A stretch of 64,000 nucleotides of DNA from assembly GCA_945890485.1 (NCBI GenBank), contig CAMDCN010000009.1, positions 62,001 to 126,000 on the forward strand, read 5' to 3'. Below, piece by piece: positions 34,939-44,600 of this stretch (positions are counted from its first letter, which is position 1; every line of letters starts with the position of its first letter). Source of the DNA: Candidatus Sulfopaludibacter sp. SbA3 (GTDB taxonomy: Bacteria > Acidobacteriota > Terriglobia > Bryobacterales > Bryobacteraceae). Under the pieces are notes generated by a model that searched no databases, had not been told where the DNA came from, and worked only from the letters and a program-made list of their open reading frames with translations. The translations under genes were made by a program, and so were the position numbers.

Positions 34939-35772
34939 ATGAGCGGGTATCGGGCGAGGACGGAATTCCCAATTTCTCTGTATGCTTCGGCAGCGGAGGG
35001 GGTGGAGGATGTGTTTTATACGGTACCGCGGGCGGGGCACATGGTGGCGGGGAGCGAGCATGGGGTGAAGCGGGAACATTTTCCGGGTCACGAGTTGATC
35101 TACTGCTTGGCGGGAAGGGGATGGGTGCGGGTGGAGGGGGGACGCTATGAGGTGGGGCCGGGGGATTTGGTGTGGGTGAATTGTCACCATCCGCATGCCC
35201 ATGGGGCGGTGCGGGAGGATCCGTGGGAGGTCTATTGGGTGCGGGTGGAGGGGCCGCGGTTGGAGCAGTTGGCGGCGAAGGTGGCGGGGCCGGTGGTGCG
35301 GGGGGTGGCGCGGGAGGCGGTGGAGCCGGTGTACCGGGAGATTTTCGGGCTAGTGGAGGGGGGCGGGGCGGGATGGGTGCATGCGGCGGTGGCGCGGCTG
35401 TTGGCGGTGATCTGGGAGGCCGGGGGGAGCGAGGAGGCGACGGCGCCAGCGGGGTTGGGGCGGGTGATGGCGCGGATGAAGCTGTTCTACTTTGAGCCGT
35501 TGACGGTGGGGGAGTTGGCGGCGGAGGCGGGGATGAGTGTGACGCACTTTGGGCGGCGGTTCCGCGAGGTGTATGGGACGAGCCCGATTGACTGGCTGCG
35601 GCGGGAGCGGATTCGGCAGGCGCAGCGGCGGCTGGGGGATACGGAGGACCCGGTGCAGTGGATCGCGGAGCAGGTGGGGTATCGGGACCGGTTCTTCTTT
35701 AGTAAAGACTTCAAGCGGCTGACGGGTTGTACGCCGCGGGAGTTCCGGCGGCGGGAGGCGGGCAGGTCTTGA
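34939..35772 (+). CDS. AraC-family transcriptional regulator
   Basis: A 277-residue regulator. An N-terminal cupin-like sensing domain (about 40-110: HELIYCLAGRGWVRVEGGRYEVGPGDLVWV) is followed by two HTH units at the C-terminus (LTVGELAAEAGMSVTHFGRRFREVYGTSPIDWL, then DPVQWIAEQVGYRDRFFFSKDFKRLTGCTPREFRR), the standard AraC/XylS layout. The start at 34939 fits the -10 box 6 bases upstream. It is divergent from the PSD1-propeller-DUF1501 operon and is the likely controller of that operon, probably in response to a sugar or related ligand bound by the cupin domain; this is inference from context. Confidence 0.87.
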   Translation: MSGYRARTEFPISLYASAAEGVEDVFYTVPRAGHMVAGSEHGVKREHFPGHELIYCLAGRGWVRVEGGRYEVGPGDLVWVNCHHPHAHGAVREDPWEVYWVRVEGPRLEQLAAKVAGPVVRGVAREAVEPVYREIFGLVEGGGAGWVHAAVARLLAVIWEAGGSEEATAPAGLGRVMARMKLFYFEPLTVGELAAEAGMSVTHFGRRFREVYGTSPIDWLRRERIRQAQRRLGDTEDPVQWIAEQVGYRDRFFFSKDFKRLTGCTPREFRRREAGRS

Positions 35773-35918
35773 CCTAAGACGGGCGTTTCGGCAATAGTTG
35801 GCGAGCTGAATCGGAGTAGTTTCCTGGAGGAACACATCCAGTGCATTTGCCGTCCAGTATCTCTTAGAATCTTGAGCGCCGGATCAAAAAGACACCCTCG
35901 GCAAGCCCGACGTAGCGA

Positions 35919-35924
35919 TATTCT
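35919..35924 (+). promoter_or_regulatory. -10 box TATTCT for leaderless membrane protein gene
   Basis: TATTCT ends 6 bases before the ATG at 35931, with no Shine-Dalgarno sequence between. The rest of the preceding gap (35773-35918) shows no gene. Confidence 0.55.
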
Positions 35925-35930
35925 ATTGCG

Positions 35931-37238
35931 ATGGACGAAACAGTGACAGCAACGGCGGAGCCGTTAGCGCCTAAGGCCATCGTCAAGCAATGGAACTTCG
36001 CTCAGCGGGTGCTGTTTCGGTTCGTGTTTTCCTATTTCGTCCTGTACACATGGCCGGCGGCCGGACGCGTAAGCTTGTACCACAAGATCCCCGGGGGTTA
36101 CGCTTTTACCACTTGGGTAAGCCAACCGTTGCAAGCGATAGTGCCGTGGATTGCGACGCACGTCTTTGGGGTTACCGGCATAGCGGCAACCTACTCTTCC
36201 AACGGCAGCGGGGACACGACACTCGGCTACATCACTGCGCTGCTGTTTTTCGTACTTGCACTCGCGGCAACGCTGGTATGGTCCGTGCTGGACCGTCGAC
36301 GCCCCAATTACGTCCGCTTACACTTCTGGTTCCGGGTTCTGCTGCGATACACGCTGGCCGTGACGCTCTTTACTTACGGATTCAACAAAGTGTTTCCGAA
36401 CCAGTTCCCACCACCGGACTTCTTCCGGCTGATAGAGCCCTTCGGCGAGTTCTCCCCGATGGGTGTGCTTTGGAGTTTCATGGGGGCGTCGGTTCCCTAT
36501 GTGATCTTCACCGGGGCCTGCGAGGTGGTGGCTGGTGCACTGTTGGTCTTCCGCCGGACGTCTCTTCTGGGGGCACTGGTTAGCGTGGCGGTCATGGTGA
36601 ACGTGGTCGTTCTGAACCTTTGCTATGACGTACCGGTGAAGCTGTACTCGACGCATCTGCTGCTGATGGCGATCGTGCTCGCGGCACCCGACCTGACCAG
36701 GCTTTTCGACTTCTTCGTCCGTAACCGGGCGGTGGGACGAGACGAAAGCGAGGCCTTCCCCTTCTCTCAACCTTCCCTGCGCAGGGCCGCCGTGGTGGGA
36801 AAAGTTCTGTTTCTCGGCGTGATTCTGCTGGGCCAGATTCTTGGGGGTGTCGATGGTATGCAGCGTAAGGAAGCCACGCCACGCTCCCCGTTGTATGGAC
36901 TTTACGACGTGGAATCGTTCGAGCAAAATGGGTTTGCCGAGGGGAAGCCCGCCACCTGGCGCAAGGTGGTGATGCAGTACCCCAATGTTATTGGCGTGCG
37001 CACCAACGAGGACGCGGTACTTTTTCTCCAGGTGAATTTTGACGTGACACAAAGTGCGATCACGATCAGGAATCGAGATCGGCTTTTCTGGTCGCGTCCT
37101 GATCCTGCGCGGGTGTTACTCGAAGGGAAGATTGACGACACGCCGGTGCGCATTCGGCTGAAGGTGGTGGATGTCGATAAGATGCTGCTAAAAAGCAGGG
37201 GCTTTCACTGGATCAACGAGCGCCCGTTCAATCGCTGA
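35931..37238 (+). CDS. Integral membrane protein, unknown function
   Basis: A 435-residue protein with six to eight predicted membrane helices between about 25 and 310 (for example VLFRFVFSYFVLYTW, ITALLFFVLALAATLVWSVL, FTGACEVVAGALLVF, LLGALVSVAVMVNVVVLNL, VVGKVLFLGVILLGQIL). A soluble tail of about 120 residues follows. The arrangement in the middle (a GACEVVAGALLVFRRTSLLGA segment) resembles DoxX-like membrane proteins, but the protein is much longer than DoxX and the match is only suggestive. It is transcribed alone. Codon choice is more mixed than in neighbouring genes. Confidence 0.7.
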   Translation: MDETVTATAEPLAPKAIVKQWNFAQRVLFRFVFSYFVLYTWPAAGRVSLYHKIPGGYAFTTWVSQPLQAIVPWIATHVFGVTGIAATYSSNGSGDTTLGYITALLFFVLALAATLVWSVLDRRRPNYVRLHFWFRVLLRYTLAVTLFTYGFNKVFPNQFPPPDFFRLIEPFGEFSPMGVLWSFMGASVPYVIFTGACEVVAGALLVFRRTSLLGALVSVAVMVNVVVLNLCYDVPVKLYSTHLLLMAIVLAAPDLTRLFDFFVRNRAVGRDESEAFPFSQPSLRRAAVVGKVLFLGVILLGQILGGVDGMQRKEATPRSPLYGLYDVESFEQNGFAEGKPATWRKVVMQYPNVIGVRTNEDAVLFLQVNFDVTQSAITIRNRDRLFWSRPDPARVLLEGKIDDTPVRIRLKVVDVDKMLLKSRGFHWINERPFNR

Positions 37239-37306
37239 CCATCGGAAGCACGGCGCGGTCTGTCTGCCTAACCAACGGCGTACCGGGACGGGGAGAGCAA
37301 AGCGGT

Positions 37307-38098
37307 CTACCGCAGTTCGTTGGCCGGCCCCGACATGCGGCGCAGCATGCTCGGGCTCAGCGCCCTAGTCCAGACTGCACTCTGCCAAAGTCCGTTCTCC
37401 GGCCATTCCTCCTCTGGTTCGATGGTAACGGCCGGTGTCTGTTTCTCAACAGTCTGGAACGCGGTCGATTCTTATCGCCGCAGGGCGAAATCATCGCCAG
37501 CGGCCCAACCCTTTCGTGGACGCTTGGCGACACCGGCGGCCATTTCCATGGCAACCGAAGAACCGATTTGCCCGCGCGGCGGACTTTGCGGCCAACTAGC
37601 TGTCCCAGCGAGCCCCACCACATGCAACCATTGGCAGGCCGTTGGGGTGCTGTCGGGGAACGGGGCGACGGCGACGTTTGGCTCGTCCACCAACGCTAAC
37701 TGAATGATTCCGCGAATGTCGACGGTGACTGTCTTCTGTGTCTTGTCCTGGAGCGAGAAGACATGAAGAACTGAGTTCAACGGAGTGGGCTGACTCCAAA
37801 CGCCATATTTGTCGCCAAAGGCGATTCGCGAGGAGGGACTGGCCGGGACTGACCGGATGCCCCCGGATTTGCACCTGCCAGATCGAAAACTGAAAACGTC
37901 TGAGCGGCATTCTGTGAGTCCATCAGGAGCAGAATTCCTTGGGACTCCATGGCTCCCGAAACGGCGCGGACTCCACCGGGGAGGGAGGGACGATGGTCTC
38001 GATGTGACTGTGGGTTTGTAACGAATGGCGGCTTGCTGCGAGTAACAGCAAAGCGCAACGGTAAGAGTTAAAGAAAACTTCACGAAACTCTTGTCCAC
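37307..38098 (-). pseudogene. Decayed exported protein gene
   Basis: A GTG start at 38098 opens a signal-peptide-like sequence (DKSFVKFSLTLTVALCCYSQ). Good coding sense then moves to another frame (PSLPGGVRAVSGAMESQGILLLMDSQNAAQTFSVFDL, about 37990-37820) and returns to the first (GDKYGVWSQPTPLNSVLHVFSLQDKTQKTVTVDIRGI, after about 37810). An in-frame TAA at 37472-37474 follows, after which the same frame stays sensible (ESTAFQTVEKQTPAVTIEPEEEW) to a TAG at 37307. Two frameshifts and one internal stop argue for a pseudogene. The family was not recognised. Confidence 0.6.
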
Positions 38099-38145
38099 AC
38101 TTTACGCACTATTCCGTTTTCGTCAAGCCGGGTGCCGGGACTGTC

Positions 38146-40308
38146 TTAGTTGCCGGGCCGGTAGGTGCGTTTGGCGTTGGCTTTGATCTGCGCGGGGTAG
38201 AAGTGGACCTCGCGCAGGTCGCCTTTGGCGTATCGTTCGGCCTGGTCGTTGAAATGGGGCGAGGACGGGTTGCCGCTTTCGCCGCCGGCGGAGACGGCGC
38301 GGGCGCGCACTTGCTTGCCGAACTCGACGACAGCGACGAAGCTGTTGCCGGAGGTGCCGTACCACTTCTTCGTGCCGGGTTTGGGGCCGGCGCCAAAGGA
38401 GGCTAGCGAACCCCAGGAGCCGGAGGTAAAGCCGACGGGGAGGCTGGGCTTGGCATCGTCAAAGGGGTGGACGATGTCGCCGGTGAGGCGCTGGAAGCGG
38501 TTGATTTCACCCCAGGGAGTCTGCCATTTGCCGAACTCCCTTTGGAGATTGTCGCTGCCGACGGCGAGGGCGTGGAGGAGGATTTCGGGCGGGGCATCCT
38601 TGGCGATGGACTCTGCAAACGAGAGGCTGATGGAGCGGCCGGTGGAACGGCGGAGGAGATCACTGGCCCAGAAGATGGCGACGGAGGTGGCGACGGAGTC
38701 GGTGGACCAGCGGAGGTCCCAGGCTTTCAGGGTGGCGATTTGCGGAGCGAGTTTGGCTTTCAGGGGGTCGTTGGCCGGTGCATTCTCCCAGGCTTTGACG
38801 AGGGCGGGGATGGGCTTTTCAAACCATGGGAGATAGGAGTCGTAGGCGGCGGCGAGGAGAGAGTCGACGGTGAAAGTCTTGACGCCATCGAGGAGCTTGA
38901 CGGCGTGGAGCCCGCGCGGGGATTCGACGCCGCGCTCGGCGTAGGCGGGGAAGTTTTCCTTCTTGGGGCTGTTGGAGCCGGCGGCGGACCAGGGAGAGTT
39001 GTTGGCGTTGTAGACCCAGCCGGAGGCGGGGTTGATGATTTCGGGAAGGTCGGTGAGGGCGTGGGGCGGGCCCCAATCGGCGGCGGGATTGGCGCCGTCG
39101 ACGGGCTTGGTCCAGTCGAACTTCGGGTCGCGCTTGGGGAGGAAGTTGCCGTGGTAGTAGGCGATGGCTCCGTCGGCGTCGGCGTAGATGGTGTTGTTGG
39201 AGGAGTTGGTTTTCAGCTCCATGGTTTCGCGGAAGGCTTTGTGGTTGCGAGCTTTAGTGCGGAGGTAGGACTGGGAGAGGGCCTTGACGGGTTCGTCCAT
39301 GATGGCAACGGCTACCCATTGGCCGTCGATGGCGCGGACGATGGGGCCGTGGTGGGTGCGGTAGGTGGTGAAGGTCTTCTGGGCTGGGCCGGTGGGGGTT
39401 TTGTAGGTCAGGGTGACGGTTTCGGTGAGGACCGGCCGGGTGGTGGCGCCGTGTTTGTAGACGTGGCCGGAGGGAGTTTTTTCGACCGTTTCGCGGAATT
39501 CGTCGATGACGTCGACGCCGGACGTGGTATGCATCCAACCGGCTCGGTCGTTGAAGCCCTGGTAGATGAAGAACTGGCCCCAGGTGGAGGCGCCGTATGC
39601 GTTGAGCCCTTCTTTCGAAGTCATCTGGAGTTCGGATCGGAAGTAGAACGAGGTGTGGGGGTTGATGAGGAGGAGGGCGCGTTTGTTGACCGTGTTGGCG
39701 GGGGCGATGGCGATGCCGTTGGAGCCGCGGGGTTCGGTATCGGGATAGGGGTTGAGGGCGGCGACGGTTTTGGCGCCGTCTCCGTAGAAGGCTTGGAGTT
39801 CGCGGAGGCTGATCTTTTCGATGTCGCCGCCGATACTGCCTTCGGTGAAGCTGAGGGCCATCCAGGGCTCAAAACGGGTGAGGACGAGGGGCTTGGTTTC
39901 AGGATGGGTGTGGAGGTAGTAGTTGAGGCCGTCGGCAAAAGCGTCCATCAGCTTTTTGAGCCAGGCGGGGCTGGCGGCGTAGTGGGCTTGGAGCTTGGCG
40001 GGGCTGTAGTAGAGACGGGCGCGGAGGTCCTGATAGAGCTTCGCTTCGCCTTCGGCTTCGGCGGTGCGGCCGAGGGCGGTGAGGTAGTTCGCTTCGATGC
40101 GGGGAAAGTCGTCCTCAGCTTGCGCGTAGAGGGCCCCGAAAACGGCGTCGGCGTCGGTCTTGCCGGAAACATGGGCGATGCCCCAGTTGTCTCGGGTGAT
40201 GGTGATCTGGTTGGCTTGGCGCTGCCAGCGGGCGAGTTCTCCGGGGTCGGGGGCGGCGAGGAGGAAGACGGGGAGAAGTAGGCCGAAGAAAGCGCGGGGC
40301 AGGAGCAT
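38146..40308 (-). CDS. Penicillin acylase family protein
   Basis: A 720-residue Ntn-hydrolase precursor with a signal peptide (FFGLLLPVFLLAAP). The alpha part includes TITRDNWGIAHVSGKTDADAVFGALYAQAEDDF. The autocatalytic site is RGSNGIAIAP with Ser196 as the expected N-terminal nucleophile of the beta chain, followed by INPHTSF and the oxyanion-type segment SSNNTIYADADGAIAYYHGN. Family members hydrolyse amides such as penicillins or acyl-homoserine lactones in the periplasm; which applies here is unknown. It follows the mannonate-dehydratase-like gene by 39 bases but has its own TAAGAT box. Confidence 0.9.
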   Translation of the reverse strand: MLLPRAFFGLLLPVFLLAAPDPGELARWQRQANQITITRDNWGIAHVSGKTDADAVFGALYAQAEDDFPRIEANYLTALGRTAEAEGEAKLYQDLRARLYYSPAKLQAHYAASPAWLKKLMDAFADGLNYYLHTHPETKPLVLTRFEPWMALSFTEGSIGGDIEKISLRELQAFYGDGAKTVAALNPYPDTEPRGSNGIAIAPANTVNKRALLLINPHTSFYFRSELQMTSKEGLNAYGASTWGQFFIYQGFNDRAGWMHTTSGVDVIDEFRETVEKTPSGHVYKHGATTRPVLTETVTLTYKTPTGPAQKTFTTYRTHHGPIVRAIDGQWVAVAIMDEPVKALSQSYLRTKARNHKAFRETMELKTNSSNNTIYADADGAIAYYHGNFLPKRDPKFDWTKPVDGANPAADWGPPHALTDLPEIINPASGWVYNANNSPWSAAGSNSPKKENFPAYAERGVESPRGLHAVKLLDGVKTFTVDSLLAAAYDSYLPWFEKPIPALVKAWENAPANDPLKAKLAPQIATLKAWDLRWSTDSVATSVAIFWASDLLRRSTGRSISLSFAESIAKDAPPEILLHALAVGSDNLQREFGKWQTPWGEINRFQRLTGDIVHPFDDAKPSLPVGFTSGSWGSLASFGAGPKPGTKKWYGTSGNSFVAVVEFGKQVRARAVSAGGESGNPSSPHFNDQAERYAKGDLREVHFYPAQIKANAKRTYRPGN

Positions 40309-40316
40309 CGATTCCG

Positions 40317-40322
40317 ATCTTA
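40317..40322 (-). promoter_or_regulatory. -10-like box TAAGAT before acylase gene
   Basis: TAAGAT on the minus strand ends 8 bases before the ATG at 40308, again leaving no room for a ribosome binding site. Confidence 0.4.
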
Positions 40323-40347
40323 GCTCATGCCCCGCGGGGAGGGAGGA

Positions 40348-41442
40348 TTAAGCGGTTTTGACTTCGGCGTTGGCGCGGTCGATCATGGCGCGGATCCAGG
40401 CGACGGTGTAGCCGACCGCGACGCGGGGGCCGCCGACCATGGTGGGGAAGTGGTCGCCGATGACGATGCCATCGAAGTTCACTTCACGGAGGGCCTTCAT
40501 GGCGGCGTACATATCGTAGTAGCCGTTGTCGACGAAGGTTTCGACGAAATGAGGCAGGGGGGCGGACATGTTGCGCATGTGCACCTTCCAGATTTTGCCG
40601 CGTTCGCCGAAGTACTTGATGGCGGAGACGACGTCGGTGCCCATCAGTTCGCCGCCTTCGAGCCAGGTGCCGATGCAGAAGCAGACGCCAACATGGGTGG
40701 AGTTTGCCATTTCGAGACCGCGCTTGTAGCCTTCAAAGGTGCCGAAGATGTGGCGGGGGACACCGGCGAGCATGGGGACGGGGGGATCGTCCGGGTGGAT
40801 GCCGATAAACACATTGTTTTCCTCGGCGACCGGGGCGACTTTGCGAATGAAGTACTCGTAGTTGTCCCAGAGTTCCTGTTCGGTATAGACGCGGCCGTGG
40901 GAGAGGGGCCCTTTGAATATCTTACCGGCCCAGGTGCCTTGGCCGCCCTTGGCGAGGTTGAAGGCGCGGGCGGAGGAGTTGCCGCGGGTGGTTTCGCGTT
41001 CCGTGGCCCAGATGCCATTGCCCATATGGGCGTAGGTGACGTAATGGATGCCCGCTTTGCCACAGTTCTGGAGATAGCGTTTATAGGCCTCGATACGCTC
41101 TTCACGGCCGGGAAGATTGAGGACGATCTCTTCCTGGTTCCGGTTGCCATCGTGGCCGATGTTGAAGACGCGGAGGCCGGCGGATTCGACTTTGCCCTTT
41201 ATCCGGCGCAAGTTTTCGACGTTGTCGTCGTCGCGTTTGATGGTGACGGAGGTGTAGCGGACGCCGACCTGGTTCATGAACTGGAGGTCTTCGTCGCTGG
41301 GGTCGGCGCCAAGCTGCATGGCCATTTTGATGCCGGGAGACCAGGGCGTGATCTTCGGCGGATTGATCTTGAGGGGAGCGGCGGGCGCGGAGGCCGCGGC
41401 GGCGAGGCCGGCGGCGCGAAGGGCGAAATCGCGGCGTTTCAT
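40348..41442 (-). CDS. Mannonate dehydratase-like TIM-barrel protein with Tat leader
   Basis: A 364-residue protein beginning with a twin-arginine-like leader (MKRRDFALRAAGLAAAASAPAA). The barrel resembles UxuA and sugar phosphate isomerase/epimerases: FIGIHPDDPPVPMLAG closely recalls the UxuA signature IHPDDPP, and GVCFCIGTWLEGG and KVHMRNMSAPLPHFVET follow in the expected order, with metal-binding His and Cys residues conserved. UxuA normally works in the cytoplasm on D-mannonate in hexuronate breakdown, so an exported relative is unusual and may act on another sugar acid. A perfect TATAAT stands 8 bases before its ATG. Confidence 0.78.
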   Translation of the reverse strand: MKRRDFALRAAGLAAAASAPAAPLKINPPKITPWSPGIKMAMQLGADPSDEDLQFMNQVGVRYTSVTIKRDDDNVENLRRIKGKVESAGLRVFNIGHDGNRNQEEIVLNLPGREERIEAYKRYLQNCGKAGIHYVTYAHMGNGIWATERETTRGNSSARAFNLAKGGQGTWAGKIFKGPLSHGRVYTEQELWDNYEYFIRKVAPVAEENNVFIGIHPDDPPVPMLAGVPRHIFGTFEGYKRGLEMANSTHVGVCFCIGTWLEGGELMGTDVVSAIKYFGERGKIWKVHMRNMSAPLPHFVETFVDNGYYDMYAAMKALREVNFDGIVIGDHFPTMVGGPRVAVGYTVAWIRAMIDRANAEVKTA

Positions 41443-41450
41443 TTGGCGCG

Positions 41451-41456
41451 ATTATA
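41451..41456 (-). promoter_or_regulatory. -10 box TATAAT for leaderless start
   Basis: A perfect TATAAT on the minus strand ends 8 bases before the ATG at 41442. No ribosome binding site is present. Confidence 0.65.
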
Positions 41457-41461
41457 TACCC

Positions 41462-41653
41462 TCAGGCGGGACCAATGGTCAGGCCCGCATCCGTGGCGGC
41501 TTTCTCGAAGGCGAGGGCGTCGGGGAGTTCGTCCGGCAGGTCGAACTGGAGGGTGTAGCGCTCGAAGTTGTCGCGCATCCAGAGATCGGCGATTTTGTTT
41601 TGGGCGGTATAGACGGTGCGGGAGTAATCGGAGAACTGGGAGATATCGGCCAC
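41462..41653 (-). CDS. Small hypothetical protein (63 residues)
   Basis: A 63-residue acidic, soluble protein (starting from GTG at 41653) with good codon sense: ADISQFSDYSRTVYTAQNKIADLWMRDNFERYTLQFDLPDELPDALAFEKAATDAGLTIGPA. It lies 3 bases after the kinase stop and 19 bases before the mannonate-dehydratase-like gene. A TAACCT box (41666-41661, minus strand) ends 7 bases before the GTG, matching the leaderless pattern of the region. No family was recognised. Confidence 0.5.
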   Translation of the reverse strand: MADISQFSDYSRTVYTAQNKIADLWMRDNFERYTLQFDLPDELPDALAFEKAATDAGLTIGPA

Positions 41654-41656
41654 GGG

Positions 41657-44600
41657 TTAGAGGTTAGCATTTGGCTTGATCCAAATGCCTAAGGCCCGTT
41701 CGAGTTCAGCGCGTTGGAGCGGTTTGGTCAGGTAGTCGTCCATGCCGGCGGCGAGGCAGCGTTCGCGGTCGCCGGGGAGGGCGTTAGCGGTGAGGGCGAC
41801 GATCGGAACGGCGTGACCGGCCTTGCGAAGCGCGGCGGTGGCGGCGAAACCGTCGAGGAGCGGCATCTGGCAGTCCATCAGGATGAGCTGGTAGGGCTTG
41901 GTGGTGGCGAGGGCCACGGCCTGCTGACCGTCGCTCGCGAGATCGACTTCGAAACCAAGCCGTTCGAGCAGGCGAAGGGCGAGGGTCTGGTTCGTGGGGT
42001 TGTCTTCGGCGAGGAGAATGCGAGCCTGAATCGTAGAGGTGCGGTGAGCGGGAAGCTGCGGGGCCAGGTCAGGCTCGGCGGCATGGATGAGATGCTCAAC
42101 CGTGCGAAGGATTTGATCGGGACGGGAGACGGGCTTGACGAGGATTTCCGAGTAGCCGACGTCGAACCAGGGTTGGGCCTCGAGTCGGGAGCTGGGTCCG
42201 GGGGGGAGAATGATGAGGGGGAGGTGGGGCGCGACGGCGCGAAGTTGGGCGGCGGCGCTCGCCGGGGAGGCGTCGGGGAGAGTGGAGTCGATCAGAGCCG
42301 CGGTGAAGGGTTGCGAATTGGCGGCGCGGACGGCCGCGAGAGCGGAATCGGCAATGTCGTACGTCCAGCCAAAGGCCTCGCACCACGCGGCGAGGACGTT
42401 GCGGGCTGGCGGGAAGTCGTCGACGAGCAGAAGGTGCGGCGGCGGCGCGAGGGTGGAGAGGGGAAGCGCGACGGGGGCGCAGATTTCTGGCGTGGGAAGC
42501 GTAAAGGTGAACGTGGATCCGACGCCGGGGGTGCTGGTGAAGCCGATGTGGCCGTCCATCGCCTCGACAAGATGGCGGGAGATAGCGAGGCCGAGGCCGG
42601 TGCCACCAAATCGCCGGGCGGCCGACGTATCGACCTGTACAAATTTGCCAAAGAGGCTCTGTTGTTTATCGGGATGGATGCCGATGCCGGTATCGATAAT
42701 GGCGAGTCGAAGGCGCGAGTCGATAAGCTCGGCCCTGAGAATGATGGAGCCCTGTTCGGTAAATTTCAGCGCGTTGCCAAGGAGATTGAGGAGCACTTGG
42801 CGGATACGGCCGGCGTCGCCAATGGCGAACTGGGGCACCCGCGGGCCCCAATCGAGGACCAGTTCAACAGCGGAGGAGAGCAGGCCCGGGCGGAGGAGTT
42901 CGACGACTTCGACAGCGGCTTGGCGGACATCGCAGGTCTTCTTTTCTAGCGTGAGCCGGCCAGCTTCGATCTTCGAGAAGTCGAGAATGTCGTTAATGAT
43001 GCTGAGCAGTGCTTCAGCGGAGTGGCGGAGGGTCTCAACATATTCGCGCTGGTCGGCGGCGAGGGGGGTATCGGCCAGCAGATCCGCAAAACCGATAACT
43101 CCATTCATCGGCGTGCGGATTTCGTGGCTCATGTTGGCCAGAAAGTCGCTCTTAGCGCGGGAGGCGTCCTCGGCGGCTTGGCGGGCGAGTTCGAGTTGGC
43201 GGGCGGACTCTTTTTGCTCGGTCAGATCGGCGCCGACGGCGAGATAGCCGATTATGCCTTTGGCGGCGTCCCGGAGGGCGGTAACGGAGAGGAGCACGGG
43301 GAAGCGGGAGCCGTCTTTGCGGATCAGGGTCCACTCGTGGGTGTTGGCGAGATTGAAACGTGCGGGCGCGGTGCAGGCTTCAAACGGGTTGGCAAACGTC
43401 ATGCCCAGTTCCGAGGAGACGGCGGTGGCCCGCGCCTCTATTTCGGCTGGGTCGTGGAGGATGGCTGGCGTCTGGAGATCGACCAGTTCCGTGGCGGAAT
43501 AGCCGAGCAAGCGTTCGGCGGCTCCGTTGAAGGAGCGGATGATGCCATCCGGGGAGGTGGCGATGACGGCGAAGCCGGCGAAATCGTGGAAGGCGGTTTG
43601 CCAGGAGATGGCTGCGGAAAGGCGATTTTCAACCTCGCGGCGTTCGGTGATGTCTCGGGCGAGGATAAGCGAATCTTCGTGAGCGGGGGCGCGGCGGAGT
43701 TCGAGGAGCCGTCCGTTGGACAGCGAACATTCATGGGTCGCGCCGTCGGGCCGGTCGAGTAGCGCCTCGATGGCGTTGGAGACGATGGGCAGCAGAAAGC
43801 GCTGTCCGTGGCGCGAGGAGGTCAGTGCCGGGAAGCCCGGTGGGGTGTGAACGTCCAGTAGTTCGCCAGTGGGGCCGATGCGCAGTAGCGCGTCGGGGAG
43901 GGCGGCCAGGAGTTCCCGGTGGCGTAGCTCGGAGAGGCGAACCTGCTCGTTGCGCTCCCGCTCCAGGGAGATGTCCTGAACAGTACCGTTCAAGGTAATA
44001 CACCGGCCGTCCTCGAAATGTGGCTCTCCAATACACCGCACCCAGATCATGCGGCCGCGCGCGGTCGTGAGCGGCCATTCGCAATCCCACGATTGGCCAT
44101 GACGGATCGCGATTTCTACGGAGCGGCGGACCTCCGCGGCGATTTCCGGCGCGTAGAATTTCAATGCGTTTTCGATCGTCGGGACGAAGGTGGGCCCAAC
44201 TTCGTAAATCCGGTAGGTCTCCTCCGTCCACGTGCAGGAGTTCGAGGCGAGATCCAGTTGCCACGCCCCCACCTTGGACAACTGCGACATGTGGGCAAGG
44301 CGGCGGGCACTGTCCCTAAGCCGCATCTCGTCGCGCTTCTGCTCGGTGATGTCGAGCTCGATCGCCATATACCCGGTCAGCTCGCCGCTGGCGTCCCGAA
44401 GCGGCTGGACTTCGATCTTGACCCAATGGGGGCGTCCTGTTCGATGGTAGTTTAGGATTTCGACCGCAAAGCCTTGGCCGGAGGCGAGGCCTTGGCGCAT
44501 TCGCTCGACAGCGGCCGGGTCCGTCTCGGGACCCTGCAGAAAGGACCCGGGTTTGCGGCCTAGCACTTCGTTCAGGCTGTAACCGGTGAGTCGAGTGAAT

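Noticed and set aside
32970-35150. Very long plus-strand open frame (726 codons) opposite the large PSD1 gene
   Set aside because: It is Gly/Ala/Glu/Val-rich with no family motif and lies exactly antisense to a well-recognised gene; typical of GC-rich antisense frames.
37472-37474. In-frame TAA in the decayed gene as a recoded codon
   Set aside because: TAA is not used for selenocysteine, and frameshifts upstream already show that the gene is broken.
38467-40281. 604-codon plus-strand frame opposite the penicillin acylase gene
   Set aside because: Low-complexity Gly/Val/Asp composition, antisense to a complete acylase with its catalytic serine.
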